From positions 68,843-132,842 of the forward strand of contig WSYH01001241.1 of the NCBI GenBank assembly GCA_036426205.1: 64,000 bases of DNA, read 5' to 3'. Of the stretch, positions 11,214 through 22,160 are shown one piece after another; within the stretch, counting starts at the first letter, position 1; the number at the start of each line of letters is the position of its first letter. The notes below the pieces were generated by a model, which was given only the letters and a program-made list of their open reading frames with translations, was not told where the DNA came from and searched no databases. A program made the position numbers and the translations under genes. The stretch is from Ascaphus truei (lineage: Eukaryota; Chordata; Amphibia; Anura; Ascaphidae).

Positions 11214-12685
11214 GATTTAATGATCTCATATCTTACATTCCTGGTTCAAAGAATCAAAAGGCAGACGCACTTTCACGTCAATTCCTGTTTGAGGACAATT
11301 CCGAGGTTATCTCCGAAACAATCTTACCCTCTAAATATATTGTTTCGGCCAATTCTTTTGATATCCTGGATCAGGTTATGGCAGCACAGTCTAATCTCCC
11401 GAGGGGCCTTAAGGTGCCAGTTGGCCGTCTGTATGCAGCTCCACGCTGCCTTAAGAAGATTCTTGAGGGGGGTCATTCTTCTAGGTCAGCCGGTCATCCA
11501 GGCATTAGCAGGACTTCTGACCTCATTGGTCGTACCTTTTGGTGGCCAACCACGTTGCAGGACATTTCAGAATACGTAAAAACTTGTCCAATCTGCGCCC
11601 AGGTTAAGACCGCTCGTAAAAAGCCGTACGGCCTTCTACAACCCCTCCCTATACGAGAATGCCCATGGAGTCATCTGTCCATGGACTTTGTGGTGGAACT
11701 TCCAACCTCTAAAGGGATGAACACCATTTTGGTTGTCGTGGATTGTTTTTCCAAGCAGGCCCATTTCATTCCTCTCAAAGGCCTACCCAATTCCCCTACC
11801 CAGGCAGACATTTTTGTTAAAGAGATATTCCGCATTCACGGAGTTCCTCTTTCCATCGTATCTGATCAAGGTACACAATTTGTCTCAAAATGTTGGCGAG
11901 CCTTCGCTCGCAGGATGGATATCACCCTCCATTTTTCGTCCGGGTATCATCCCCAAACTAATGGGCAAACAGAGAGAACGAACCAGACTCTGGAGCAATA
12001 CCTCCGATGCTTCATCGCAGACAGCCAAGACAACTGGGTAGATTTACTTCCATGGGCAGAGTTCTCCCATAACTCTTTAAAGAATAGCTCCACGTTGAAA
12101 TCCCCTTTTTTCATTAATTATGGTTTTCACCCGGGTCAGCTGCCCATCACCTCAGTTCCTTCCGGGGTTCCAGCGACCGATGACCGAATCAAGGATCTTC
12201 AGGAATCCTGGAGAAGGATCCAAGAGGCTTTGAGAAACGCAACCCAAAGACAAAAGACACAGGCAGATCGTCACCGTCGTCAGGCACCAGTCTTCAAACG
12301 AGGGGATAAGGTCTGGCTCTCCTCCAAGAACATTAGACTGAAGACTCCAAGCCACAAGCTGGCTCCCAGGTTCTTGGGTCCATTCTCAGTAATAGAACGG
12401 ATCAATCCTGTGGCATATCATCTGGAACTTCCTCCATCCATGAGGATACCCTCCGCGTTCCATGTGTCACTGCTGAAACCTGTGTCCCAGAGTCCGCGGT
12501 TCCATAGGACACCGATTGACCCTAAACCAGTCATACTTCAGGGGCAGGAAGAGTTTGAGATTCAGTCTTGGGTACCCTACCATCAAATACATGCTCCCAG
12601 ACTCCTGAGACTCTTCCACTCTAAATTTCCCCAAAAGCCATATTGGAGTCGTCCTGAGGCCGCTCCTCAAGGAGGGGTACTGTAA
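11192..12685 (+). pseudogene. Gypsy pol: integrase with GPY/F and truncated chromodomain
   Basis: 497-codon frame continuing the polyprotein (YIPGSKNQKADALSRQF). It contains the zinc-binding HHCC region (SAGHPGISR, then CPICAQVK), the catalytic core with D in SMDFVVELP, D in IVSDQGTQF and E in QTNGQTERTNQTLEQYLR, the GPY/F-type segment LAPRFLGPFSVIERINPVAY, and VSLLKPV. A chromodomain should follow, but only EFEIQ and SWVPYHQIHAPRLLRLFH remain, about 30 residues apart in relatives, so its middle is deleted. The stop codon TAA (12683-12685) lies inside the first bases of the LTR. The D,D,E triad is intact. Start taken as the frame opening; the true polyprotein start is lost. Confidence 0.88.
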
Positions 12686-12966
12686 GGTCTGGGGGAACAC
12701 CTCTCCCTAAGGGGGTTCCTCCCGCGACCTCACTTACCTGCGCTCCGGCTCTCCCCCTTCGCCGCCGCGGGCGGGATCTTCCTTCCCCTCCACTCCCCGC
12801 GGCGGCTACTGAACTCGCGCATGCGTGCGCACGGCCGAGGACTTTTACGTCCTCCCTCAGGGGGAGTTGCCATCCCCAGCTGAGGCCGCGCGCCTCTCCC
12901 GCGTGGCGCACACGCCTGATGCGCGTGCACCGCTCACAAGCTGCATATCCAGCGCAGCTGTGGTAA

Positions 12967-13500
12967 ACACAAAAAACAAAACTGTGCGCTACTACCTAAC
13001 TACCTATAAAGTTTAAATGTATAAATATATGGAATCCACCACTGCTGTGTAGACAGTGACGTCATTACACAGCGTCCCGCGACGGAGCGGCATCGTGGCA
13101 CGCTGAGGGCACCCCAGCAAGGTGCGTTTTAACCTCTGTGCAGAGGATACACCTGCCGAGGTACAGGAGCAGCTTCATATCGGCCAGGAAGCAGGAGCGA
13201 TTTCACCGAGCCCCAGTACCAGCTGCTGAACCTGGCTGCATGAAGGGAAATCCCCTTGGGAGGGAAAAGACTGACGTCCTGTCCCAGAATCAACTGAGCT
13301 GCAGCAGCAGAGGGAAGCAAGCACCTGAATCTACAGCTAACAGCTGCCGAGTGGTAAACAGTGTGATACACACTACATGCCTTTTACCAACTTTTTTCAT
13401 GTACGCAGATATATTACCCCCTTTTAATTCTATAATATATTGTTGAATTTGCTTCACTATTTGGCGTTGTGCGCTGTTTTATTTTGTTTCCATTCTCTTA
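12967..13500. mobile_element. Rearranged PLE terminal fragment inserted in the LTR
   Basis: Flanked by a 13-bp direct duplication, gcagctgtggtaa (12954-12966 and 13501-13513). The insert has two parts: 12967-13031 matches 4279-4341 in direct orientation, and 13032-13500 matches 4985-4500 in reverse complement. The switch at about 13031 is a sharp inversion joint. This resembles twin-primed LINE insertions and inverted PLE insertions. Confidence 0.8.
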
Positions 13501-13760
13501 GCAGCTGTGGTAAGTTTCTCCCTTCCAATCTCCATCTTCCCTGGGGCCGCTCCCTCGTTACTCCCCCTCTCCCTACTTATACCTTGCTACTCTTCCTCCT
13601 ACTTATACCTTGCTCAGCCATTCATTCTTTGGCTGAGCATAGCTTTGTATGACCTATGTTAACCACGGTCGTGCCTGCCTCAGTTCCTGTCTCTTTGTCT
13701 CCTTAGTGATTCCTTGCATACCGAACCGGCCTGGCTGTGGTTCCGCTCTGGTCTTCTACC

Positions 13761-13850
13761 CCTGGTCTGTATCCTGACCTCCTGGACACCCCTGGTCTGT
13801 ATCCTGACCTCCTGGACACCCCTGGTCTGTATCCTGACCTTCTGGACACC
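13761..13850. repeat. Three 30-bp tandem repeats in the gypsy LTR
   Basis: Units at 13761-13790, 13791-13820 and 13821-13850 each begin cctggtctgtatcctgacct. The third has one substitution. Confidence 0.95.
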
Positions 13851-14209
13851 CCGACCCCTTTACCTCGGTTTGCGGATTCCGACCTACCTCCCGGCTCTGG
13901 AACCCAGGCTCTCGGTACCACCTATCTTATGGAATCTCCCTTCTCGTCTGGCGAGTATCTTACTTTATCTTATACTCCCAGACGGTTCCAGACGCCTATT
14001 TTCCACTTTCCAGGCGTGTCCCCGTAGCTGTGGGTGCAGTTTGTTACCCATCTCACCTCAGTTTCGGGGTCCCTCCTTGTCCGTGGTGAGCACAGCGTAA
14101 CAACCAGCAGTTATCACGCGGCCACACCAAGAAAGAGGCGACCGCGCGGACCCTCCCAGCAACTACCTCAGAACGTGACCAACACACCGATGCCTCAGGC
14201 CTGACAGAC

Positions 14210-16174
14210 ATGGGCAAGTACATGATCCGTCATGACATGGTGCAAACAGGACTTACCAACTTTGACGACCGTCCTGAGAACTACCGAATATGGAAGTCCA
14301 CATTCAAAGACACAATCAAGAGTTTGGACTTCTCCGCAAGGGAAGAACTCAGCCTGCTATCCAAATGGCTGGGAAAAGAATCCAAGGAGCACGCAAAGAG
14401 ACTCGGGACGGCAAATGTGAATCACGCCCAAGTTGGTCTCGACTTAGTACGGGAAAGGCTAGAAGAGTGCTACGGTAGCCCCGAAGCAGTCGAAGACACG
14501 CTCTTCAAAAGAGTCGACGACTTCCCTAGGATCACAGTCGAGGACTACTCAAAGTTGCGAGAACTCGAGGATCTGCTGCAGGAGCTGGAGTTTGCAAGAA
14601 CAGACCATTCCTTAACAGGTCTCAACGTCCTAGACTCAGCTCGCAGAGTGAGACCTATCTTGGAGAAGCTACCCTACAACCTCCAAGAAAGATGGATGTC
14701 ACAAGGCTCCAAATACAAAAGGGAGAAGCAAGTCGCCTTCCGTCCCTTCTCATTCTTCTTGAGCTTCATCCGCGAAGCGGCAAGGACAAGAAACGATCCC
14801 AGTTTCATCTTAGGTGCGCAGACCACACACAGTGCAAGCAGCCTGAGGAATGAAAGGCCAGCGGCGAGATACAGTAATGCTAGAACACCTATCTCGGTCC
14901 ACAGGACGGACGTGTCCCCCACGACTCAAACTACTCCCGACCAGTCGGTCGCCGGAGACAAGAAACCAAGGGACCCAAACAGAGAATGTCCCATACACAA
15001 GAAGCCACACCCACTTAACAGGTTCTTTGGGTTCAGGATGAAGTCCCTAGAGGAACGCAAGAAGTTACCTTGAGAATTCGGCATTTGCTTCAGGTGCTGC
15101 GATTCCACAACTCACCTAGCCAGAGACTGTAAAGAAGACATCAAATGTGCAGTGTGCAAAAGTGACAAGCACGTAACATCTCTACATAAGGAGGCGCTGA
15201 CACTCCACCAACTCAACAACCCATCCTCCATAGCGGAGTGTGGCGGGGAGGAAGGAGAAGGAGAGCCAACATCTGTCACGTCTCAGTGCACCGAGGTTTG
15301 CGGAAAAGGAAGTGACAAAGGGTCCTGCTCCAAAATATGCCTTGTCGCAGTGCACCCCCATGGACAACCTGAGAAGGCTATTCGGATGTATGCAATCCTC
15401 GACGATCAAAGTAAAAGGTCATTGGCGAAGACGGAATTCTTCAACTTATTCAACGCACAAGACAATGCCTCACCCTACACCCTCAGAACCTGTGCAGGGT
15501 TAACTGAGACAACAGGGAGAAGAGCAAACGGCTACATTATACGTTCAGTGGACAACAGAGTGAAGATAGCTCTCCCCACACTCATTGAGTGCAACTAAAT
15601 GTCTGCAAATAGGGACGAGATTCCCACACCAGATGTGGCACACCATCACCCACACCTCAGAGGAATAGCCAACTACATCCTGCCGGTAGAACAAGGCACC
15701 AAGATCTTGCTGCTGCTTGGTAGGGACATCCTGAGGGTGCACAAAGTCTGTAAACAGTGCAACGGACCCCACAACGCTCCATTCGCCCAAAGACTTGACC
15801 TAGGATGGGTGATAATGGGCAACGTGTGCATCGACAAAGGACACGAACCAGACTATGTTGACGCCCGCAGAACAGCGATAACAGAATGTGGACACACATC
15901 CCTCTCCGAACCATGTCTTGGCCATCTCCAAGTGACAGGAGGGCCAAGTGAGGAGAAGAGACAAGGTCATACCCCAGAGATGAACAAAAACATCTTCACA
16001 TCAGGGGGATGTGACAATGGCCTAGGATGCTTAGTAGTTCAGACAACTAAGGATGACACGGCGACTCCACCGAAGAAAGACAGTAACCTCCTGAAGGTGA
16101 CCGACAAAGGGATCATCCAAAGGAAAGGAAAGGAAACAATCGGACGGTCCTCCTGCGAGCAATGGCACAGCTAA
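14210..16174 (+). pseudogene. BEL/Pao gag-protease, with two in-frame stops
   Basis: One reading frame (655 codons) with stops at 15071-15073 (TGA) and 15596-15598 (TAA). It begins with a Pao-type gag (YRIWKSTFKDTI, LLSKWLGKES, LRELEDLLQELEFA, ILEKLPYNLQERW). Next come cysteine clusters (CFRCCDSTTHLARDC and CAVCKSDKHVTSLH). Then the A17-type protease block AILDDQSKRSLAKTEFF appears, followed by ILLLLGRDILRVHKV and GPHNAPFAQRLDLGWVI, the usual bridge to the RT. An ATG at 14210 opens the listed frame, but coding continues upstream. In BEL/Pao these parts make the capsid and mature the polyprotein. The two stops, if real, inactivate it. Confidence 0.85.
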
Positions 16175-17166
16175 GACGTACAGCCATTCCTCTCCGCAGA
16201 ATACCAAGTGGCAAAGCAGCCAACCGCCACAGCTGGCATAGCCGCAAAAGATTGCGCCCTGCAGGTGAAACTACAGGGGCAAAAAGACTGTCCTTTCGTA
16301 CGCCTAAAAAGATACAGTCACAGAGACATTTCACAAAAGGATTTACAAGGGCAAAAGAAACTGTTCTTCGTCATGTCCAGGGAGAAAATAACCCCCTGGA
16401 AGCAACTAACAAAGAGACACAAAGATACATCACCAAAATACGTGGACACGTTCTCGTGCAAGAGGAATGCACCGATGACATAGCGTTCCAGACAACAAGA
16501 GATGACCACACAAGTGACCTTAGGAACTTGGATCCGGGGACCGACATGCCTCCCATACAGCGGAGTCTGGGGATAAGCTGGAATCTCAAAACAGACGCAT
16601 TCACATTCCATTTGTCCATCGAAGGAAAACCCTACACCAGACGCGAGGTCCTGTTCACGGTCAATAGTCTTCACGACCTGCTGGGATTCATGGCTCCAGT
16701 CACCATACAAGGGAAGTCTCTTCTCAGAGAAATGTCCTTTGAGAAGCAGGACTGGGATACCCCACTATCTCCAGAAAGACGGAAGGAGTGTGAAACGTGG
16801 AAGAATTCTTTGAAGATCCTAGAGCAGCTTCAGATCCCACGCCCCTACTCACCCACATCTCTCACCGCTGCACACAGCAAAGAGTTTTGAGCGTTTCAAG
16901 GCGCCTCTACAAAGACCATAGCAGCGGTAGCCTACTTAAAAACCACGAATGCGGATGGAGGCGACCATGTCAGGTTCATCCTCAGCAAGGCTAAAGTAGC
17001 GACACAACGCGAACACACTATACCCAGACTTGAGCTATGTGGCACAGTATCAGCGGTAGAACTGGCAGAACTCGTCAAAAACGAAATGGACTGCAAACCA
17101 GATGCTGTCAGGCTCTACACAGATAACAAGGTGGTACTGGGTTACATATGTAACAAGAAAAGAAGA
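16162..17166 (+). pseudogene. BEL/Pao RT C-terminus and RNase H remnant
   Basis: In a different frame from the protease, 16162-16890 carries RSLGISWNLKTDAFTFHL, RREVLFTVNSLHDLLGFMAP and SLLREMSFEKQDWD, the region after the RT palm in BEL/Pao. A further frame change after 16890 leads to TIPRLELCGTVSAVELAEL and LYTDNKVVLGYICNKKRRFY, an RNase H-like segment. The palm motifs are absent between about 16180 and 16480, where the translation is unrelated and basic, so the catalytic RT core has been lost. No integrase follows. Confidence 0.75.
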
Positions 17167-17176
17167 TTCTATGTAT

Positions 17177-17500
17177 TGTGACATAGTCCAAAGATGTTAG
17201 GCAGCTTTCTGCCCCATTTTAGGTCAGAAAGTGCAGGAATAGTTAGAAATGATCAATTTCACAGCTTCACATTAACTCAGGCAGCTGGATGGAAAATCCA
17301 GACCACAGATTACAATGGGTCTAGTTCTCCCTCACCTGCTCTTCTAATCACATGCACAGGTATTTAGAACAGAGAGGTTTGCATTTCAGTCTCTCTCCTT
17401 AGAGCCTGGAGGCTGGGGGTATCGCTGCTCCCCGGAATCCAGTTCGGGGTGGACGGCCCCTTCAAAAATCACAGTACCAGAGGATTTGCCTGGACACTTG
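17177..17500 (+). repeat. Possible LTR segment beginning TGTGACATAG
   Basis: Starts TGTGACATAGTCC exactly where BEL coding stops, as an inserted LTR would. No clear CA end or target duplication is visible before PLE sequence begins near 17505. Weakly supported. Confidence 0.35.
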
Positions 17501-18009
17501 GGACCGTGTTCCCATTTTTGGGCTTTGGCGATTCTACCTTCCAATCTTCATTACATATGCTGTCGTTGCCGGATTGGAGTGACGCGCTGAGGATCTGAGG
17601 GTACATGGGTGTTGGCGTTTACTGCATTCTCACCCGTGAAATCACGCGTCTACAGAGGAGAGGAAGATTTACCGGACGGACCGGACGTGCTATGATGCAC
17701 TTCCGGCACTCGGGAACTCCACGCCAGAGATGAGAGACCGTGCAGTGGATTTCAAGGACGGCTTCGTCTATTCTGCAAACAGGGCTGCGTATGAGGAGTG
17801 CTACAGGAGGGATCCATAGAGGTACCAACATAGTCTCTCTATTTCCCAAGGATCTCAGGTAGCGGTTTCCATTGGAACTCCCTTTCCCTAAACACGCAGT
17901 CTACAGTGTCCTCTCCATCTACTTTAACATTCCTGTTACACCCACGTTTTTTATTCCCCTCGTTGCTTACCTCAGTAGTCCAACCTAACATTTTATTATT
18001 ACCTATTTT

Positions 18010-19533
18010 TTGGAACTCTCTGTTCAGAGCTGGTAGTTTGGGAGAATTCTAAATGTTATTAGTCTTAAGGAATGTGAGTTTCTTAACTGTCCACATCCCG
18101 TGATTCCGGTATTCCACCATCTCCCAAAGATCCGTAAATCGCTAGTCGACCCCCCTGGACGACCAATAGTGGCGAGCATTGGATCTTTGGGAGATGGGTA
18201 ATCGCGGTATGTGGATACGTTTTTACAGCCCCTGTTTTTTCAATTTCCTTCCTTCATTAGGGATACAGCGGACCTCATTCTCAATTTACAGGATTTCAAA
18301 TGACATAAGGAATATAGGTGGGTCACATTAGATGTGACCTCCCTCTATTCAATTATTGATCACAATCACGGTCTTAAAGCCACACGATACTTTCTTGATT
18401 TATCCACATTATCTATATCACACTGCACTTTTTTACAAGAATCTATATTCTTTTTACTCACTCATAATTATTTTTTATTTGATTCACGTTTTTATTTACA
18501 GAAATTGGGCACTGCTATCGGCACGAGTTTTGCACCCTCATACGCCAATGTGTTTATGGGTTTTTGGGAGTCACATTTTATTTATCACATGAATAATTAT
18601 TTTCGTCATAATATCGTCTTTTTTAAGAGATATATTGACGATTTGATTCTAATTTGGAAAGGCGATGAGCGCTCTTTAATTTCTTCTGTTCAATATTTAA
18701 ACACAAATGATTATAATATTAGATTCACTTTTGAGCACAATATCAATCACATTCATTATTTAGATTTGACCCTGTATATTGACAGTGATATGAATATCCA
18801 GACTGATATTTATCGGAAAGAGAATTCCAGGAATATGCTTCTCAATGCACAGAGTTGTCACCCCCGTTCATTGATTAGGAATATTCCTGGATCTCAATTT
18901 ATGAGATTGAAGAGACTTTGCTCTAATAACGATATTTTTCTGTCAAGGTCTAAAGAAATGTTTGACAGATTTTTGGCTAGGGGCTATTCTACAAAGGACA
19001 TACAGGCAGCCTTTGTTAAAGCTGATTCTATGGACAGAGATGTTCTTATTCGGAAGACTGGATCTAGGTCTAAAAGATCAAAAATGTCATCATATAATAC
19101 TACACAGAGTCCATTTTTTATAACTACTTATAGTTCACAATCATCTCAAATTTCAAAAATTGTATCCAAACATTGGCATACACTTTTATATGGCATAAGA
19201 TATTGGTACCACAACCTGTACCTATTTTTTTTTGATTGGGTGTTGCATGGACATAGATTCACTTTTCGTAAGGCTAAAACTTTGGCCTCCCACCTATCAC
19301 CAAGTCTTTTTGACTCTAATTCAAGTCTTCTAATATATCCAACTATACCAAAGGGTTTCTATAGCTGTGCTAATTGCTCTATATGTCAGTATGCATTACC
19401 TGCAAAATTTATAACTTATGCGAATTGTGTTAAGAAGTACTATATTAGGAATTTTCTTAATTGTAACACAAGTTTCGTTGTGTGTTTTCTTTTTTGTGCA
19501 TCCAGTGTCCAGACACTTCTCCCAGTGCCCTAG
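18010..19533 (+). pseudogene. PLE copy C reverse transcriptase
   Basis: Almost complete RT. The upstream part (18080-18333) reads FHHLPKIRKSLVDPPGRP and VASIGSLGDG, with two in-frame stops: TAA after GDG and TGA after DFK. From 18334 (a GTG codon, not a true start) 399 codons stay open: WVTLDVTSLYSIIDH (motif A aspartate), FLLTHNYFLFD, GTAIGTSFAPSYANVFMG (motif B), FFKRYIDDLILIWKG (motif C, catalytic DD intact), HYLDLTLYID and IYRKENSRNMLL. After the RT come KAKTLASHLSPSLF and a cysteine cluster (FYSCANCSICQ) that begins the endonuclease, which then breaks off. The best-preserved RT among the older PLE copies. Confidence 0.85.
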
Positions 19534-19715
19534 GGGGGGGGCATTGGAAATTTCTCCTTTTCTGCTATTGAACATGTACCCCATCACCCCAGGGGTGGTA
19601 ATAGGGAGAATATACTAAACAAAAAGGAGATGTACTGGATATACACTCTCGGTACTCTCCATCCCCTCGGAATCAATTCTGATTGGGAATTGAAACATTT
19701 CCTTTATGATTGAGG
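19500..19715 (+). pseudogene. PLE copy C endonuclease C-terminal remnant
   Basis: Reads HPVSRHFSQCPRGG and, after shifts, RRCTGYTLSVLSIPSES and LIGN. It lines up with HPVSKHFVECPHGG and FSLDTLVPAG at 49741-49956. The GIY-YIG catalytic centre that should lie between the cysteine cluster (19365-19385) and HPVS is missing, apparently by deletion near 19490. Confidence 0.65.
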
Positions 19716-20194
19716 GAATGGAGGGTACTGAATCTGTATTATCAGACTATGTATATAATGGCATATATATATTTTTTCTTTTTAGTTTTACATATAATTT
19801 ATGATATGTGTTATTACTGTATATGTATATTTTTCATTTCTATTTGTTCATTATTATATAAATGAATTTATATTTATAAAGTATTTGTTATTGGTATTTT
19901 TTATTTTTCATAGTTACTTCCATTATCTTGCTTCCATGATTATATGTTTATTCATTTATCTATAGCGCTTGACATCATATTCTTTGTTTTTAATCTTTGT
20001 TTTGTCATTGTGTGTTTTTATAAATGTATACACATATGGTTGGCCTTTCTCTGTGCAGACTAGTCAGTGTTAATGTGTCACCAATTACATATGTTTCTAT
20101 TCTAATGTGATCATTGTTATCTGCTGAGTCTGATGTATAGCTGTCCAATCAGATCTTGGTTGCTTCTATATAGACGTGTCTGCTATCAGAGAAA

Positions 20195-20240
20195 AAATGT
20201 ACTCTTTGATAAAGTCCCATGTCGGGATGAAATGCTTCAG
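20195..20240 (+). ncRNA. Degenerate hammerhead-like motif
   Basis: Reads ctctttgataaagtccca then cgggatgaaatgcttcagag. The layout (stem II GTCCC/GGGAT, then GAAATGC, then TCAGAG) follows the same plan as the motifs at 53425-53470 and 63310-63345, but the core is not consensus. Probably inactive. Confidence 0.3.
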
Positions 20241-20250
20241 AGTGGTCTTA

Positions 20251-20477
20251 CAGTGGCGGCCAGCTTTATTCTAAAGCGGCTGTCTCCGGCGCGCAGCAAT
20301 TTTCGTCCATTTTCGGCCGGTTTTCCCGCGCCTCGGGCGCTTTCAATGATAAGCGCCATTAGCGCTTATCTATTAAAGCGGCCGCCGCGCGGGAAACTAG
20401 GATTCAAATCGGAGAAAAGCCCCACATTTAGCCCGCATTTAACCCGGCAAGCTTTAGAATAAAGCTGGCCGGGACAG
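20251..20477. mobile_element. MITE with TA target duplication
   Basis: 227-bp element. Its left end, cagtggcggccagctttatt, matches the inverted right end (RC ctgtcccggccagctttatt) in 17 of 20 positions, and the match continues into ctaaagc. TA flanks both ends (20249-20250 and 20478-20479), as in Tc1/mariner-type insertions. Very GC-rich inside, with no coding capacity. Related ends occur at 41781-42145. Confidence 0.75.
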
Positions 20478-20479
20478 TA

Positions 20480-21438
20480 TCCATGATGTCCAGTCTTTTT
20501 TTGTAATAATTTTTTTTTTTAATCTACTAAGCTTGTGTCGGTACAAGGGAGTAGTGACCATTCATTTTTTCTACTTTATTCACTATTTCGGAATGGAGCA
20601 CACAGAGGTCTCATACCATAAGTAGGTGCTGATCACCACTATCCAGCAGAGGCAGTATCCAGACGAACTGCGCGCCGGAGCGCACTGCATGCCGGGTCCC
20701 CAGTCAGAGCGCAGCTGTTCGTTCCCTGGACGTGGCCCCTACGTCATCTACATGGACGGGCTGAGAAGTTGGTGCGTGCGCCAGACGGCAGAGCGGTAGC
20801 GGCATCCGTTAGAGCCTTGCGTAGGAGCGCCCTGCTCTCCTGGTTCCAGCAGCTGTGTACCCGCATGTCATACAGGTTTTGGGGGACTCTCTCATCTACA
20901 CAGCTCAGCTGATGGGGTGGCATGATTACGAGTCAGTTAAGGGCAGCAGTTTGGGACATGCATTGAGCTTACAGGTGGTGTGTCTGCGGTCAGATCATCA
21001 TGTATCTCTAGTTCTTTCATCTGCTATTGGGCCCCCGGTTGGTTTAGTTATACCATGAAGCCACCCCTTATCCAATATTTTCATTATTATTATATACCTG
21101 CATTGAGACCACTTCCCTTGTTGCACCTGGACAGAGGCTGTATACTCGCCTAAATACCTCTACATGATTGTTTTAGCATTGGAATACTGGAGGTCATTCT
21201 CCACCTTTTTTCTGATATCATAGGTGGCAGCATCATGTACTATCAAAGGTATGCTAACTTGGACCCGGATGTTCAGCACACTGGATGTATGTCTTACAAG
21301 AGTTATCCTTGAAAAGACTGATCTTTTAAGTATAAATAGGGGGGACTGAGAAGATTGTGATATACCTGGACTATTGTTCAAAGGAGTAGTGGTCAATGGT
21401 GAATGCAAGAGGCCACCATCTTGACAATGAGCCTCCAT
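20480..21438. other. Non-coding stretch, possibly PLE leader
   Basis: No gene is recognised. The GC-rich part (20640-20860) resembles in style the leader of PLE copy C, but no internal duplicate was found. A short open frame at 20855-21058 has no recognisable content. Confidence 0.4.
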
Positions 21439-21960
21439 TTTGTCTGTATGAAGCTGAACAAAATGTCTGCTGTTCGCAAGAATTTAATGTTTTTTCGCTC
21501 TTGGAAGATAGGCCTCCACTAATTTTCACTAAAATATTGCTAAATGTCTTTTGAAATAAGAATCGGTTCCCTGTTCCCTAGCTTGTTGACAACAAGGCCA
21601 GATGATTTTTTGGTGTGTTGATGATGTATGCTGTCTACTCAGGAAACCACACTCCCCAAATAGAGACAAAAATATATAGAAGACAGGACAGCATGTATAA
21701 GATGTATAAGTCTTTTAGTGCACAAGTGTTTTTAGGCTAATTGTCTAAAAAACAAACAAACTGTATTTCTCCACTTAGTAAGCTCACCCCTTAGGGGAGG
21801 GACAAATGTAATAGAAAATTGTATACAAATATATGCTTTTTTTGGTTATAAGGCAGATCAGCTCCTGGTAGCGGTCTCCTTTTGCACTCGAATGCAATAA
21901 AACTCATTTGACATTTGAACCCTAAATTATTTACTTGTATTATTTTACCCACTTTCACAA
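21439..21960 (+). repeat. Putative LTR-like sequence
   Basis: Begins TGTCTGTATG and ends CCCACTTTCACA. It includes a TATAA-like box (near 21848), a C/T-rich stretch and AATAAA (near 21896) in promoter-to-polyA order. No target duplication was found and no internal copy exists, so the call is tentative. Confidence 0.35.
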
Positions 21961-22160
21961 GTGTTTATTTACATAAAACACTATAATTTGATATTGATAG
22001 TTCTCTCATTTGCGCTTTTCTTTTTTGTTTGTTATAGTGTCTAATTTGACCCCGCTGATCACGGGAGATTTGGAGAGCTGCAGGAGAGACCAACAATATT
22101 GGCTACTAGGAGAACTAGGGATCAGCGCACAGTAACTACTATCTATTACAGGAATTAGCC

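Larger units (their letters stand above)
10532..14102 (+). mobile_element. Ty3/gypsy chromovirus-like element, 3' part
   Basis: Starts inside pol (end of RT), continues through RNase H and integrase, and ends with an LTR beginning TGTAAGG and ending GCGTAACA. Gag, protease and most of the RT are missing, because the element abuts PLE DNA at 10531. It abuts BEL gag-like coding DNA at 14103, suggesting it inserted into that element. The LTR was later interrupted by a PLE fragment. Confidence 0.85.
12681..14102 (+). repeat. 3' LTR of the gypsy chromovirus, split by a PLE insertion
   Basis: Begins TGTAAGGTCTGG after a purine-rich tract (caaggaggggtac) and ends GAGCACAGCGTAACA, the same terminal pattern as the solo LTR at 38012-39229. 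Removing the insertion and one target copy leaves about 870 bp. The 3' half holds three tandem 30-bp units. Confidence 0.75.
14103..17176 (+). mobile_element. BEL/Pao retrotransposon, internal fragment
   Basis: Contains gag, zinc knuckles, an aspartic protease, the end of the RT and part of the RNase H in BEL/Pao style. The left edge is the gypsy LTR end; the gag frame is still open there (from 14105), so the true 5' end is lost. The right edge is at FYV, where a sequence beginning TGTGACATAG starts. RT motifs A to C are missing. Confidence 0.85.
17505..20250 (+). mobile_element. Penelope-like element, copy C (plus strand)
   Basis: A terminal or leader scrap (17513-17562) is shared with other PLE copies. 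It is followed by about 450 bp of unassigned leader, an RT ORF (18010-19533), a C-terminal endonuclease remnant and an AT-rich 3' UTR. A degenerate hammerhead-like motif ends it near 20240. The RT is distinct from copies A/B and D/E, so it is another subfamily. Confidence 0.75.

Noticed and set aside
13703..13921. Repeated RRSGYRPGVS peptide on the minus strand
   Set aside because: Purely the translation of the three 30-bp LTR repeats.
14674..15108. Hydrophobic minus-strand frames opposite BEL gag
   Set aside because: Shadow frames of a coding region with clear Pao gag motifs on the plus strand.
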